Origin: Streptomyces olivochromogenes
GTDB taxonomy: Bacteria > Actinomycetota > Actinomycetes > Streptomycetales > Streptomycetaceae
Assembly: GCF_021538895.1 (NCBI RefSeq)
Contig: NZ_JADDRL010000078.1
Span: 1-45,361 of the forward strand
Reading direction: 5' to 3'
Length of the DNA stretch: 45,361 nucleotides
The notes beneath the pieces were generated by a model. It was not told the origin of the DNA, ran no database searches, and was given only the letters and a program-made list of their open reading frames with translations. Position 1 is the stretch's first letter. Each line of letters starts with the position of its first letter. The translations under genes were made by a program, and so were the position numbers. This document shows, one piece after another, positions 24,392-33,923 of the stretch.

Positions 24392-24814
24392 GTGGCCACC
24401 ACCGATGGGACCCTGCGCCTCTGGACCGTTACCCGTCCAGCTCACCCCAGGTCACTCAGTTCCCCTGTTGATGCCGCAGGCTCCGTTTCCGCACTCGCCT
24501 TTGGTCCCGACGGACACATCCTCGTCGCCGGAACCACCGACGACACACTCAGACTGTGGGACGTCTCCGATCCGGCCCACCCCTCCGCCACGGGCGACCC
24601 GCTGGTCGGTCACACCGGCGCCGTGAACTCAGCCGTCCTCGGCCCCGGAAGCCACACGCTGGCAACGGGCAGTGACGACGGCACGGCACGCCTGTGGGAC
24701 CTGGACGCCGACAGCGTCATTCACCACATCTGCGCCGTCACCGGCCACGCCCTCGACCGGGCCCAGTGGCGGAACCACCTGGGAAACCTCCCGTACCAAC
24801 CTCCGTGCCCATGA
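24392..24814 (+). pseudogene. WD40-repeat protein, C-terminal remnant
   Basis: About two and a half WD40 blades: DGTLRLWTV, ALAFGPDGHILVAGTTDDTL (ends RLWDV) and LATGSDDGTARLWDLD, then a tail HICAVTGHALDRAQWRNHLG and PYQPPCP. That tail is the usual end of large Streptomyces nSTAND/WD40 proteins, which have an N-terminal protease or effector, a NACHT-like NTPase and a propeller. All upstream domains are missing; homology fades before 24390. No ribosome-binding site is seen, so it is a fragment. Confidence 0.7.
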
Positions 24815-25028
24815 AAAGCGCTGCCGTACTCCCGGCAGCGTGAGGCCGGCGTGTCACCGATCACCGTCGTCGACCGGTCCGAAGGTGCGCCGTCATGTCG
24901 GAGCCGGGGCGCTCCCACCTCACACTGACGGCCGTCGGCCGTACTGGCATGGGGGGCTGGTTGGATGCCCGGGCGACGGGGGAGCGCATGTCCTCGGTGT
25001 GGGGCGGCTCGTAGGGGACCCTGCCGGG

Positions 25029-25262
25029 CGGTGAACCTGGACCGGTGGACCCTGTCCGACGAGGACGGCCACACTTTCACCTTCCACCACTTCCGCCTGA
25101 ACGGCCGGTCCACCGTCCGTGTCCACACCGGCGTCGGCCGCGACAGCCGCACGGACGTGTACCGGGACCGCCGCAACTACGTGTGGAACAACGACGACGA
25201 AACCGTGACGCTGCGCGACGAGCGGGGTCGGTTCGTCGACGACGAGTCCTGGGGCCACCACC
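25029..25262 (+). pseudogene. Lamin-tail-domain protein, C-terminal remnant
   Basis: The frame VNLDRWTLSDEDGHTFTFHH, then VRVHTGVGRDSRTDVYRDRR, and DETVTLRDERGRFVDDESWG is the second half of a lamin-tail domain, found in secreted actinobacterial nucleases and surface proteins. The N-terminal half and signal peptide are missing. After SWG the frame runs on without the usual stop, so both ends are lost. Confidence 0.6.
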
Positions 25263-25349
25263 GCTGGCAGCTTCGGCTCAGCAACGCTCTGGGCGAACTT
25301 GTCATTTCAGGACCCGACACAGCGTCTGAGGGCCGTGGGGTCGTCTGGA

Positions 25350-26390
25350 TCAGTGGCTCCAGTCGTGGCTGTTCGCGTCCCCGGGGACCGTCGTCGGCGT
25401 ACCGCGAAAGCATCCGATGGAGTACGGGTACTCGCCGTTGAGGTGATAGTGGTATGCGACGACTTTCTTGCCGTCCCACATGATCGCGTGTGTGTGGCCG
25501 TGGCAGACGTCGAGGTCTTTGTTCCTGACGATCTTTCCGTCCTCGCCGCGCGGGCCGTAGATCCCGAAGCCGTCGATGGCGTATCCCACGAGCGGCGAGT
25601 GCCCGGAACGACCCCCGTTCGCGGACGCGCGGGAAGCCGTCTTGCCGAAGCAGGTCTGTGAGGGGCCGTGGTAGTGGTACTGCGTCTCGTACGGGTGGCC
25701 CCAGCAGCGGTCGAGGGGCAGGGCCGCGTTCGGGTCGACCGGGCGGTCCTCCGCGTCGGTGGCCACCTCCAGGTGGAAGGTGCCGCCCGCCAGCGCCATC
25801 CCGGTCGTGAGCTGGGAGATACACGTGGGCGTCGCCTGGACGATCGGGTTGCGGGGAACAGTGACGTCGAGGTGCCACGGCTTGATGGGGATCGCGGCGG
25901 CGTTGGGGTACCCGGGCGAGGGAATCTCCGCGTAGTACTTGTAGGCGGGAGTGCCCTTCTGCACGGGGAAGCGTCCGGTGGAATGACCCGGGAGACCGTT
26001 GCCCTCGAAGTGCCTGGTCGTCGCGGTCCTCGTCACCCGAAGAACCTTGGGCCAGTGCATGGTCCCCGAGACGAAGGGGCGCTTGAGTACGTCGATCACG
26101 CCGTGGGCGTCGATCCACGGGCGGTCGGGCCGGGCGAGAGTGCCCCCTCGGCAGGCGTAGAGGGTGTCGCGCGCGGGAGAAGCGATCGACGTGCCGGTGG
26201 GAGGCGTGTGCAGGCGGGTGATCAGGGTGCCGTCTCCGTCTCCCTCGCCACGTACGTCCATGGCCGCCGCCCGCCCCGGATGAGGCACGGCTACGGCCGC
26301 AGATCCGGCCGGGGCCATTGCCGGGACAAGGAGCGCGCAGGCGGCACTTGCCGCCATGGCCGCGGATCTGAGTACGCCGATCATGAACAC
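25350..26390 (-). CDS. Secreted YHYH-domain protein
   Basis: A 346-residue protein with a signal peptide (LRSAAMAASAACALLVPAMA). The mature part has two YHYH motifs: QYHYHGPSQTCFG and, near the C-terminus, VVAYHYHLNGEYPYSIGCF. VGYAIDGFGIYG and CHGHTHAIMW lie between. YHYH proteins are secreted, histidine-rich and probably metal-binding, of unknown function. ATG 26390 has no strong ribosome-binding site; an internal start would shorten the signal. The cysteines around the motifs may form disulfides. Confidence 0.85.
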   Translation of the reverse strand: MFMIGVLRSAAMAASAACALLVPAMAPAGSAAVAVPHPGRAAAMDVRGEGDGDGTLITRLHTPPTGTSIASPARDTLYACRGGTLARPDRPWIDAHGVIDVLKRPFVSGTMHWPKVLRVTRTATTRHFEGNGLPGHSTGRFPVQKGTPAYKYYAEIPSPGYPNAAAIPIKPWHLDVTVPRNPIVQATPTCISQLTTGMALAGGTFHLEVATDAEDRPVDPNAALPLDRCWGHPYETQYHYHGPSQTCFGKTASRASANGGRSGHSPLVGYAIDGFGIYGPRGEDGKIVRNKDLDVCHGHTHAIMWDGKKVVAYHYHLNGEYPYSIGCFRGTPTTVPGDANSHDWSH

Positions 26391-26465
26391 TCCTGGCTCA
26401 CCAAGGACACCATCTCACCTGACCACGCACGCATGTCGTTGTCTCGCTGACACGAACACGAACTG

Positions 26466-26569
26466 CCGAAACCGAAGAAGAAGGCGGCCGTGAGGAAACA
26501 GCCGGCCAAGCAGAACACGGCCCGACGACCACGAAGAAGACTGCGGGTCGCAAGCCGCGAAGTGGCTAA
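26466..26569 (+). pseudogene. Lysine-rich protein tail remnant
   Basis: One frame reads PKPKKKAAVRKQPAKQNTA and, one base over, TTTKKTAGRKPRSG and stop. Such K/A/P-rich ends occur on Ku, HU-type and histone-H1-like actinobacterial DNA-binding proteins. The globular part is absent. It cannot be assigned to one of these families. The rest of 26391-26953 shows nothing. Confidence 0.4.
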
Positions 26570-26953
26570 AGAGGCGGCAGGTGCACCGCCTCCGCCCGGT
26601 TGCCCTCGCCCGCCCGCCGCCACGGCGCACGCTCGGCTACTCTCCGGCCGGATCCTGCTGTGAGTGGCGGACGGCTTTCTTCGTCGCCTGCTCCGGCTCG
26701 TGCCGGTTCTGACGGGTCTCCTCGGCAGCTGGGTGATCGCGGCCTTGCCTCATCGGGGCTGCCTCGTTGGAGGTTCGGCTACTCCAATGGGGTGACAGCG
26801 TGGGAGCTTCGTCGGTGTTGTCGCTTGTGGCTCCCCCAGCGGCCAGCACACCGGGCTGCTGGGGGTGCCGTCTGGCGATGCGTCAACGGGTGGTTGTGAG
26901 CCTGCGTCGGAGGCGGCGATGGCGGTGCCGTGGCTGGTTCATCGCAGGTGGGG

Positions 26954-27890
26954 TCAGTCGAAGTCGAAGGTGGCGACGACGGGGGCGTGGTCGGACTCGG
27001 GTACTTGGCGTCCGTGGCGAAGGCGAGGGATTCGTCGTGGAGGACTTCGTTGTGGATCTCTGAGCCGCGGTAGTGCGTGAGCAGGTTGCGGGTGACGAGC
27101 ATGTGGTCGAGCATCTGGCCGTGGTGGAAGAGGGTGTAGCGGGCCTCGTTGGGGATGGTGTGCTCGATGGGGACCAGGACGCGGGTGGCGAGGTCGCCGT
27201 TTCCGGTGTCCTCGACGTTGCCGCAGATCGCCAGGACGGGGACTTCCTCGGGTTCGGCGTTGAAGTCGCCGGCGACGATGATGCGCGCGTCCGGGTCCTC
27301 GCCGAGGATCTGGTCGACGAGGCGCCTGACTTCCAGGGCCTGGCTGATGCGCTTCATGGACGACAGGAAGCTGCCTTCGGCCCAGGCGTCCGCGGTGCGC
27401 CAGATGCCCTTTTGGGAGTCGAGTACCTGGCCGGGGATCTCGGTGGGGATCTTGGACTTGAGGTGCACGGTGATGATGTGCAGCAGGCAGCCGGGTTTGG
27501 CGTGGTCGATGTCGATCTGTGCGTGCAGGATGGGCCGTTCGATACCGATCGGGATCGGCGCCGGGTCGGGGGGTGTGGCGGTGAGCCGCTGGTAGTGGGG
27601 CTCGGCGACCAGGTCGTTCTTGAGCTGCTGGTGCTTGATGACCGGCAGGTGGGTGGCGACGACCAGGTTGCGCATGTCGAAGACCGCGTCGTCCTCGGGT
27701 TTGGTGCTGACCAGGGCGGCCCCGTCGAGGTTGGTCCCCGCGAGCAGCTCCTTCAGCGCCAGCAGCGCGCGGGGCTGGCCGGGGCGCTCCTGACCGTGGA
27801 CTTGACTTCCTGGAAGCAGGCGAAATCGGCGCGCAGTCGGCTGATCTGTGGCTTCATCAGCTTGACGCGTTCCGCCAGTGATGGATGCGC
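26954..27890 (-). pseudogene. Endonuclease/exonuclease/phosphatase family protein, frameshifted
   Basis: The minus strand carries RADFACFQEV (metal-binding Glu), a frame change near 27795, then HGQERPGQPRALLALKELL, HIITVHLKSKIPTE, IIVAGDFNAEPEEVP (catalytic Asp/Asn) and HGQMLDHMLVTRNLL. A second frame change near 26993 hides the last motif: another frame reads YPESDHAPVVATFDFD to a stop at 26954, with the catalytic His in SDH. The order is that of the EEP superfamily (DNase I-like). Both slips are single bases. As it stands no frame contains all catalytic residues, so it is a pseudogene or sequencing error. Confidence 0.7.
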
Positions 27891-28225
27891 GGTCGGCGCG
27901 GTTTCGTCGATGGAAGGACGCCACACTCCTGACCAGCGGCGAGTTCTCCGGCAACCAGAAGTGGGACCTCATGGTGCGCTGGACCGACGGCGAGCTCGAC
28001 ACCTACGTCGGCACCACCACATCGGGCCTCGGCACCGAGCAGCGCATCCTGAACCCCAGCAAGCTCTGGACTCACGACACGGCCATGACGACCGGCGACT
28101 ACACCGGAAACGGCCAAACCGACGACCTCCTCATCCGCTGGTCCGACGGTGAGACCACCATGTACACCGATACGCTCGCCAGCCGACTGGGAACCGAGCA
28201 CATGCTCGTCGCCCCGACCTCCTGA
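27878..28225 (+). pseudogene. FG-GAP/VCBS-like repeat protein, C-terminal remnant
   Basis: About two repeats: DATLLTSGEFSGNQKWDLMV and RWTDGELDTYVG, then MTTGDYTGNGQTDDLLIRWS and DGETTMYTDT, ending before a stop at 28223-28225. These ...GDF.GNG..DLLVRW.DGE.TLY... repeats form beta-propeller blades at the end of secreted Streptomyces hydrolases. The catalytic or N-terminal part is lacking and no start signal is seen. It abuts the 5' side of the divergent nuclease pseudogene. Confidence 0.6.
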
Positions 28226-28387
28226 ACCCAGCGAACCCGCACGCCCGGCCGGCCGCGGAACAACCCGTGCGCCGGCCGAAGCCAGCCGATGTCATCGTGG
28301 CTCTGTCTCACATTCGGTGGTGACAGAGCGTCATCGCTGATGCGCCTGGTCCGAGCCCCACTGGCGAGAAGGCATCGCCGCAGGTGT

Positions 28388-29785
28388 TCACCGGATCCGG
28401 TGGGTCTTCCAGAAGGAGGTCAAGTCCTTGTCGGTGATGGACTGGGCGGTTTTCTTGAAGTCAGCGGTGGTGGAGATGCCGTACCAGTGGTCGCGGGCGT
28501 AGCGCTTGACGAGGCGTGCCATGGTGGCGGTGCCGAGGGTGCGTTCCAGGTCTGCCAGGGCGCAGGAGCCAGCGGTGTAGATGAGGTGGTATGCGCTGGG
28601 GTGCTCCGCCCAGTAGGCCATTGAACTGGTGAGCGCAGCGTTCTGGTCGGGCCAGTCGTGCGGGTCCCAGCAGTCGCGGGTGTCCCAGCCGTAGAAGCGG
28701 GCGTTGGCGTACTGGGCGAAGCTCTCGTCCAGCCAGGGCGCACGGTATTGATCGTTGCCGACGATGCCGTACCACCACTGGTGGGCCACTTCGTGGACGA
28801 CGGCGCTGCCTTCCTCCGTGGTCCCGAGTAGGACCAGGCCGGGGTATTCCATGCCGCCGCCGAACCGCGGAGTCATCACCAGGTCGAGCTCGCCGTAGGG
28901 GTAGCGGCCGTACTCCGTGCTGAACCGGTCGACGGCGGCGGCGCCGTCCCGGCGGGTTAGTCGCACGCCCGGGGCGGGCGTGCCGGGTGCCCAGTACGAT
29001 CTGACCCGCACGCCGCCGAGCGTGGTCTGGGCCGCGGCGTGGAACGGGCCTGCCGCCCACGCGAAGTCCCGTACCCGGTGCGCGACGCTGTGCGTGAGGG
29101 TGCGCCCAGGCGTGCCGGGGCTGGTGCGGGTGCGGCCGGTCGCCGGGACCTTGAGGGCCGACGGATGGTCGAGCGTGACCTGGAAGTCGCCGACCAGGGT
29201 GTAGAAGCTCTCACCGGTCGACACGTACGGATCGAGGTGCCATCCCGTCGCGTCGTGCACGGCGAGCACGGGCAGCGCGTTGCCGAGGAAACGGAACGCG
29301 CCCTCGCGGCCGAAGCGGTTGTTGCGTCTGGGCACAGTGAGGGACACGTCGAAGGAGACGGCCGTGCGCCGGCCGCGCTCGAGAGGTGTGGGCAGGGTGA
29401 TGCGCAGCGCGGTGCAGTCCAGACTGAGCCGGCCCGCCGTGCCGCCCCGCACCCGGGACACGGTGACGGGGGAGAGGCTGCCGGGAGTTCCGCAGGCGTC
29501 CACGCCGTTGCCCCACAGCCGCAGGTACACCTCGCGCAGGGGCCGGTCGGAGGCGTTGCGGAACGACACGCGCTGTCGTCCCTTCCAGTGGGTGCCGTCG
29601 GCATCGGCGCGCAGGGTCACGTCGTAGCGCAGGTGATCGGGTGTTGCGGTCTGGGCGCTCTTTGCTGCGGCTGCGGCTGTGGGGACGGCGTCGGCGACGC
29701 CGACGCCGGACCCGACGAGTAGCGCGAGCAGGGCAGCGAGCAGACGGCGGGGGGTTGTTGGTGGCCACGCGGACAGAGACGGCAT
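28388..29785 (-). CDS. Secreted M1-family metallopeptidase
   Basis: A 465-residue protein. Residues 12-45 are a signal peptide (RRLLAALLALLVGSGVGVAD), followed by an N-terminal beta domain (50-270) and the zinc peptidase domain. The active site HEVAH (331-335) has the third zinc ligand in WLDESFAQYA (Glu354). GGMEYPG (310-316) is the exopeptidase-type substrate motif (GXMEN-like). The helical C-terminal domain of large aminopeptidases is reduced. It probably trims peptides outside the cell. Confidence 0.92.
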   Translation of the reverse strand: MPSLSAWPPTTPRRLLAALLALLVGSGVGVADAVPTAAAAAKSAQTATPDHLRYDVTLRADADGTHWKGRQRVSFRNASDRPLREVYLRLWGNGVDACGTPGSLSPVTVSRVRGGTAGRLSLDCTALRITLPTPLERGRRTAVSFDVSLTVPRRNNRFGREGAFRFLGNALPVLAVHDATGWHLDPYVSTGESFYTLVGDFQVTLDHPSALKVPATGRTRTSPGTPGRTLTHSVAHRVRDFAWAAGPFHAAAQTTLGGVRVRSYWAPGTPAPGVRLTRRDGAAAVDRFSTEYGRYPYGELDLVMTPRFGGGMEYPGLVLLGTTEEGSAVVHEVAHQWWYGIVGNDQYRAPWLDESFAQYANARFYGWDTRDCWDPHDWPDQNAALTSSMAYWAEHPSAYHLIYTAGSCALADLERTLGTATMARLVKRYARDHWYGISTTADFKKTAQSITDKDLTSFWKTHRIR

Positions 29786-30288
29786 GGCAGCCGATCATGT
29801 CACAGTGCTTCCAGGACACGCTCCGTATGCGGGAAGTGGGGCGGCCCCGTTCCGCTTGTCTCGGCCGAGCACGACGACGTGCACGGCTGCTGGGTGATCG
29901 GGCCAGGGCGGGTCGCGGGACGGCGTCGTGGGCGTCGTCCCGCTGGCTGCAGTGCGCCTGGGGTGCGATCCAAGAGGGCGTTTTACGTGGTCGGATTGCC
30001 CTTTGATCTCATGGCTAGGGCCGCCTGGGGTTGCTGGAGCCGTTCCTGCACCTGCCGTGCCGTCCTGGGGGCGCTGGTCGGGATCCCGCTGCAGAAGCTC
30101 GGCAGCCAGCGTCGTCACTGCGGGCGTCAGGTCAGGGCGGAGCGAATCGAGGCGCGGCGACCTGCCTCCAACGCGGTCAGGCCGGATTCTCTGCTTCGCC
30201 GCTCCTGTCGAAGGGTTGCGACGAGCGCGTAGCCTGCACGGCGAATAGACGCGACCTCCATCTAAAACGAGTTACCCCTGCCCTGCGG
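29786..30288. other. Intergenic stretch, no gene seen
   Basis: It lies between the M1 peptidase start and the 3' end of the WhiB gene. Open frames on the plus strand have no familiar product. It should contain the peptidase promoter, but no clear -35/-10 pair stands out. Confidence 0.3.
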
Positions 30289-30576
30289 TCAGCTGGCCGT
30301 GGGGTGTTCGAATGCCTGGCGCGCTTCGTCCAGTACTGCTCGCCAGGATGTGATGTCGGGTTTGCGGCGCAGCAGGGTGCGGCGTTCGCGTTCGGTCATG
30401 CCGCCCCACACGCCGAACTCGATGCGGTTGTCGAGGGCTTCGGCGAGGCACTCGGTGCGTACCAGGCACCCATGGCACAGCGTCTTGGCCCGGTTCTGCT
30501 GGGCTCCCTGGACGAACAGCTCGTCCGGTTCGGCACTGCGGCAGGCCGCGCTCTCCACCCATTCGCCGCTGGTCAT
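30289..30576 (-). CDS. WhiB-family Fe-S transcriptional regulator
   Basis: 95 residues with four cysteines at 12, 34, 37 and 43 (C-X21-C-X2-C-X5-C), which bind a 4Fe-4S cluster sensitive to O2 or NO, and the downstream GVWGG turn (55-59) that contacts the sigma-70 region 4 partner. A basic C-terminal segment (TERERRTLLRRKP) contacts DNA. Wbl proteins control development, redox responses or antibiotic resistance in actinobacteria. Which paralogue this is cannot be told from the sequence. It is divergent from the coiled-coil gene at 30813. Confidence 0.95.
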   Translation of the reverse strand: MTSGEWVESAACRSAEPDELFVQGAQQNRAKTLCHGCLVRTECLAEALDNRIEFGVWGGMTERERRTLLRRKPDITSWRAVLDEARQAFEHPTAS

Positions 30577-30812
30577 GGCTTTCTCCTCAGCATCCGCAAC
30601 GACCCTACGCTGTCCTACGTATGGAACGCTCGCCAGGCCTCAATGCAGTCGCGGTCCTGTGCGAAGATCCGGGGTGCTGCGGCGTGGGCCGTCTTCCGCC
30701 CATGCGCCAGGCCAACGCGTCGGGTTCTCGAACAGGTGTGATCTGCCGGGACGTCAGCTATAAGTGCTACGGGTGGGTAGCATCCGGCGCAACACACTAG
30801 GGACCAGGGAGC

Positions 30813-31538
30813 GTGAGTGCCGTGGCCGACGAGGCTGCCACCATCCAGGAAAAGTACGCGGGGCGTTTTGCCAGCGAGCTTGAGACCAACCGCAGTGAGC
30901 AGGAGAATCTTCGTGCGCGTCTGAAGCAGTTGCAGGCAGAGGAAGAGATGCTGCTCAGGTTGCAGAGCGCTCTGGCCGGTGCGACTGCCGGGTCGGGCTC
31001 CGCCACCGGCGGTGCGGCAGATGCTGCGGTGACCGAGCCACAAGACCCTGCCCACGCCTCCGCTGTGCTGGAGGAGGCGGGCGTGCCGCAGCCGCGGCAC
31101 CCAAAGACCGGCAGCCCCGCGGCCCCTGCCAAGAAGGCCGCCGCCAAGCGGACCGCCCCGGCCAGGAAGGCCGCCAAGGAGACTGCGGCCAAGAAGACCA
31201 CCGCCAAGGGCCCGGCCGGCAAGCCGGCGGCGGACAAGGCTGCCGGGCCGTCGCTGGGCGATCTCCTCAAGCAGATCCTTGACAAGCATCCCGGCCAGCC
31301 GCGCACGGCTGCGGAGGTCACCATCGAGTTGGAGCAGGAGTACCCCGAGCGCGCCCGGAACACCACCATCGTGCGCAACACCCTTGAGCGGCTCGTCGCG
31401 AAGAGCGCTGTGGAGCGGACAAAGCAGAAGAGCACCGTCCTGTACACGAGTGACGGACCTGCGGCCGCGGACAGCACCACCGCCGGATCGGCGCCGGCGG
31501 CCGGCGAGGAAGACGAGAAGGCTTTGGCGCAGGCGTAG
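30813..31538 (+). CDS. Coiled-coil, Ala/Lys-rich, winged-helix protein
   Basis: 241 residues from GTG 30813. Residues 8-55 form a coiled coil (FASELETNRSEQENLRARLK). Residues about 105-140 are a histone-like Lys/Ala/Pro linker (PAKKAAAKRTAPARKAAKET). Residues 148-212 look like a winged helix (LGDLLKQILDKHPGQPRTAA, NTTIVRNTLERLVAKSAVER). The architecture suggests a DNA-associated oligomer, perhaps nucleoid-associated or a regulator. I do not know a named family. The same coiled-coil plus winged-helix order is seen in the intron host gene at 15885, though with no obvious sequence identity. Confidence 0.75.
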   Translation: MSAVADEAATIQEKYAGRFASELETNRSEQENLRARLKQLQAEEEMLLRLQSALAGATAGSGSATGGAADAAVTEPQDPAHASAVLEEAGVPQPRHPKTGSPAAPAKKAAAKRTAPARKAAKETAAKKTTAKGPAGKPAADKAAGPSLGDLLKQILDKHPGQPRTAAEVTIELEQEYPERARNTTIVRNTLERLVAKSAVERTKQKSTVLYTSDGPAAADSTTAGSAPAAGEEDEKALAQA

Positions 31539-31708
31539 CCGGTCACCGCCACGCTATGGTCCCAGGCTCATCTCGAGCAGTCGAAGTGCCGCATATGGCT
31601 GGACAGCGGCCCAGTGCCGACCAGAAGAGGGACGCCGGCCATGACGGCTGGAGCCGTAACCATCTACGCCTGCGCGAGGGCACTGTTCTGCCTGCTCATC
31701 CGCTGATC

Positions 31709-31745
31709 TGCCCCACTCGCCTTCGGGCGGGAGGGGGCCTTTCGC
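31709..31745 (+). terminator. UUCG-loop hairpin terminator
   Basis: A GC-rich imperfect hairpin with a CTTCGG loop (GCC TTCG GGC at its tip, C-run and G-run at its base) is followed by CCTTTCG. It is a good candidate for termination of the gene ending at 31538. Confidence 0.6.
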
Positions 31746-31821
31746 CATGTCAGCGTGGACGGACCGATCGCTGCACGCTGGTGATCACGTTCTGCGCGTC
31801 CGATCCGTACACGGCCGATTC

Positions 31822-32601
31822 CTACAGCATTTCCCAGATGCGCACGTAGGTGGTCACACTGTCGGTGTCGTCGAGCCACAGCTCCGCGTGCCAGTCCTCG
31901 GTGATGACGAGCCGATCGTCAAGGACCCAGAATGCGTTGGCCGTGGGAATCTTGAGGGACGCTCCGAGCGGAATGATGCCGAGCTCCACAGTGTCCATGC
32001 CCACCATTCCCGCGAGCCGGTCGAGTTGAGCCGCGAGCACGGGCGGCGGGCACACCAGTGCGTGCAGAGCTGCCTCCCAGACCAGAGCACGGAACTGGCG
32101 GCCTGCTTCGTACAGCCACTCTTGGCGGCGCATGCGTGAGCGGACCACCTCGTCGGTGTCGCGGGCTGTTCCGTGGAGGGCCGCGTACCGGAGGAAGACG
32201 GCGCGCGCATAGTCGGCGGTCTGGAGCATGCCGGGGATGACCGCCTCCTCCCAGGCACGGATGATCTGGGTCCGGGACACCTCGAGGTTCCAGCTGTCCT
32301 GTACGGGCCGGTGGCCGGCGGCGAGCTGGCGGCGCCACGACCGGATGTGAGACTCGAAGGCCTTGAGCCGGCCGTCGAGCTCGTCGAAGACATCGGGGCG
32401 GCCGACACCTGTAGCCCACGAGCGCAGGTCGTCCGGCGTCGCAGTTCGTCGGCCGCCCTCGAGCTTGTAGACCTTGGAGTGCGGCCAGCCGAGCCGCTCG
32501 GCAAGCTGTGTGCCGGTGAGCCGACCACCAGGCGCGGTGAGGCGGAGTTCTCGAAGGCGGACTCCGAGGGCTTCGCGGGCCTGCTGAAAGTCTGTGCTCA
32601 C
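31822..32601 (-). CDS. XRE-family HTH regulator with DUF5753
   Basis: 259 residues from GTG 32601. The N-terminal XRE helix-turn-helix (about 8-65) reads LRELRLTAPGGRLTGTQLAE, then WPHSKVYKLEGGRRTATPDD. The C-terminal DUF5753 has EEAVIPGMLQTADYARAVFL, then VRSRMRRQEWLY and VELGIIPLGA. Hundreds of such regulators occur in Streptomyces, often beside DUF397 or DUF6879 genes, with roles in development. Here the DUF6879-type gene lies immediately upstream, 10 bases away, so the two are probably cotranscribed. Confidence 0.92.
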   Translation of the reverse strand: MSTDFQQAREALGVRLRELRLTAPGGRLTGTQLAERLGWPHSKVYKLEGGRRTATPDDLRSWATGVGRPDVFDELDGRLKAFESHIRSWRRQLAAGHRPVQDSWNLEVSRTQIIRAWEEAVIPGMLQTADYARAVFLRYAALHGTARDTDEVVRSRMRRQEWLYEAGRQFRALVWEAALHALVCPPPVLAAQLDRLAGMVGMDTVELGIIPLGASLKIPTANAFWVLDDRLVITEDWHAELWLDDTDSVTTYVRIWEML

Positions 32602-32611
32602 CGGCTGCCCG

Positions 32612-33359
32612 TCAGTGCTGGCACAGCTGAGCCGCGAACTGGTCGTACGGCTTCGACACGTGCACGGCGGCGTCGCGGATCTGGCAGTACCGCAGCACTG
32701 CCGCAGGTTCCGTGATGACCTCGAGGTCGCCGAGGACGTCCTGGTCGTCGAAGTGCAGGATGACGACCATACGGCTGTCGAAAACCCAGAAGTCCTCGTC
32801 ACCGAGGTGCGCGCGCACGGCGTCCTTGCGCCACACGCTGCGGACGTCTTTCGCCGGTGGCCGCGTTACAGCGCGCGTAGCTGAGCAGGAACCGCTGCCC
32901 GTCGGTGGGTGGATCATCGACGACGCGCACACGGCCGACGTACTTGCCGCCGTTGGTCTGCTGACGAATGTTCGTGCACCAGTCGCTGGCGAGATCCATC
33001 GGGGCCTCGCCCGTCTCCAGGAACTCGTCGAAGCCCAGGTCCTCCCGGTCGGAGGCGTAGCCGCCCCGGGTCTCCAGGTGCCAGGCCGAGTGCTCGAAGG
33101 TATGGAAGAGCTGGCCGAACTCCTGCGGGCTGATCAGCTGGCGCACACGGTGCATCTCCTTGGGGGCGTGGTTGACGAGCAGCTCGCGCGGCACGACTAC
33201 CGCGGCGTCGCCCGGCCCGAAGTTCTGGAGCTGGGCCAGGTCGTCGGGCTCGGTGAGGGGCGGGCCCTGAACGATGACGTCACCCGAGTTGGTGTCCTCG
33301 TGGATCGAGGGGCAGCCGCCGTTCTTGCTGTCCGTGCCGGTGAACCTCAGTCGTCGCAT
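32612..33359 (-). pseudogene. DUF397-like leader fused to DUF6879 protein, frameshifted
   Basis: ATG 33359 opens MRRLRFTGTDSKNGGCPSIH, then VVVPRELLVNHAPKE, a small protein family usually encoded just before DUF6879. The frame then runs without a stop into RQLISPQEFGQLFHTFEHSA, the DUF6879 N-terminus, so the two are fused. An AAGGAG sits 7 bases before an in-frame GTG of this second part, suggesting an internal start. At about 32853 one extra base in a run of A (minus strand) shifts the frame; the next frame supplies DVRSVWRKDAVRAHLGDEDF, then VFDSRMVVILHFDD to the end at 32612. The product is therefore broken. Confidence 0.7.
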
Positions 33360-33448
33360 GTCGCCTTCATCATCCGGGTTGGGGCCACCAGCATCACCGG
33401 CGGGCTGGCCCTCCACTACGGCGTGCCGCCCCCTTCGCGCGACCACAC

Positions 33449-33490
33449 GAGAACATCCGGTCAGCCTGCGAGAACATTCGAGAACATCGC
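33449..33490. promoter_or_regulatory. Three GAGAACAT direct repeats
   Basis: GAGAACATYC occurs at 33449 and 33470, and GAGAACATCG at 33480: spacings of 21 and 10 bases, i.e. on the same face of the helix. They lie about 90 bases upstream of the DUF397-like/DUF6879/XRE operon start, as an operator array for its regulator would. Confidence 0.5.
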
Positions 33491-33632
33491 CTGGCCCCGG
33501 TCAACACCGCCTTCATACGGTCCCGTTCATGTCCACCGTTGGTGCGCAAGGCGTAGGCCTCCCGCGGCGAGGCCGCCCCCGCGGTCCTGGCCGGGACGGT
33601 GGCCCGCCGCTCGAGCCGGCCAGCACTCCTCG

Positions 33633-33676
33633 GGGCTGTGTCCGCGCTGACCGTACGGTCAGCGCGGACACAGCCC
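33633..33676. repeat. 44-bp perfect palindrome
   Basis: A perfect palindrome without loop, centred between 33654 and 33655 (centre CCGTACGG, outer ends GGGCTGTG ... CACAGCCC). It lies 250 bases beyond the S8 protease stop and upstream of the DUF6879 operon, within a region of no clear genes. Confidence 0.9.
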
Positions 33677-33923
33677 TGCAGCTCGTCAGGGAGGCGCACG
33701 GTGAGCTGGACACCGGCTCCAGGCCGTCCGCGGCCTTCCTGGACGCCTCCGGCATGGTGGCCCCAACCGCGGCGTACACCGCCTCCGGGGCCCATATGCC
33801 CTCTGCCCGCCCAGCAGTTCGCAGCCCTGGCCGAACAGACCGCAGCCCGCCTTGTCCGCGGCCGCGGGCGGGGAGCTGTCGCGGCGCTGTGCGTGCTGTA
33901 CGCGGGCGTTGCCCGGCCCTGCG

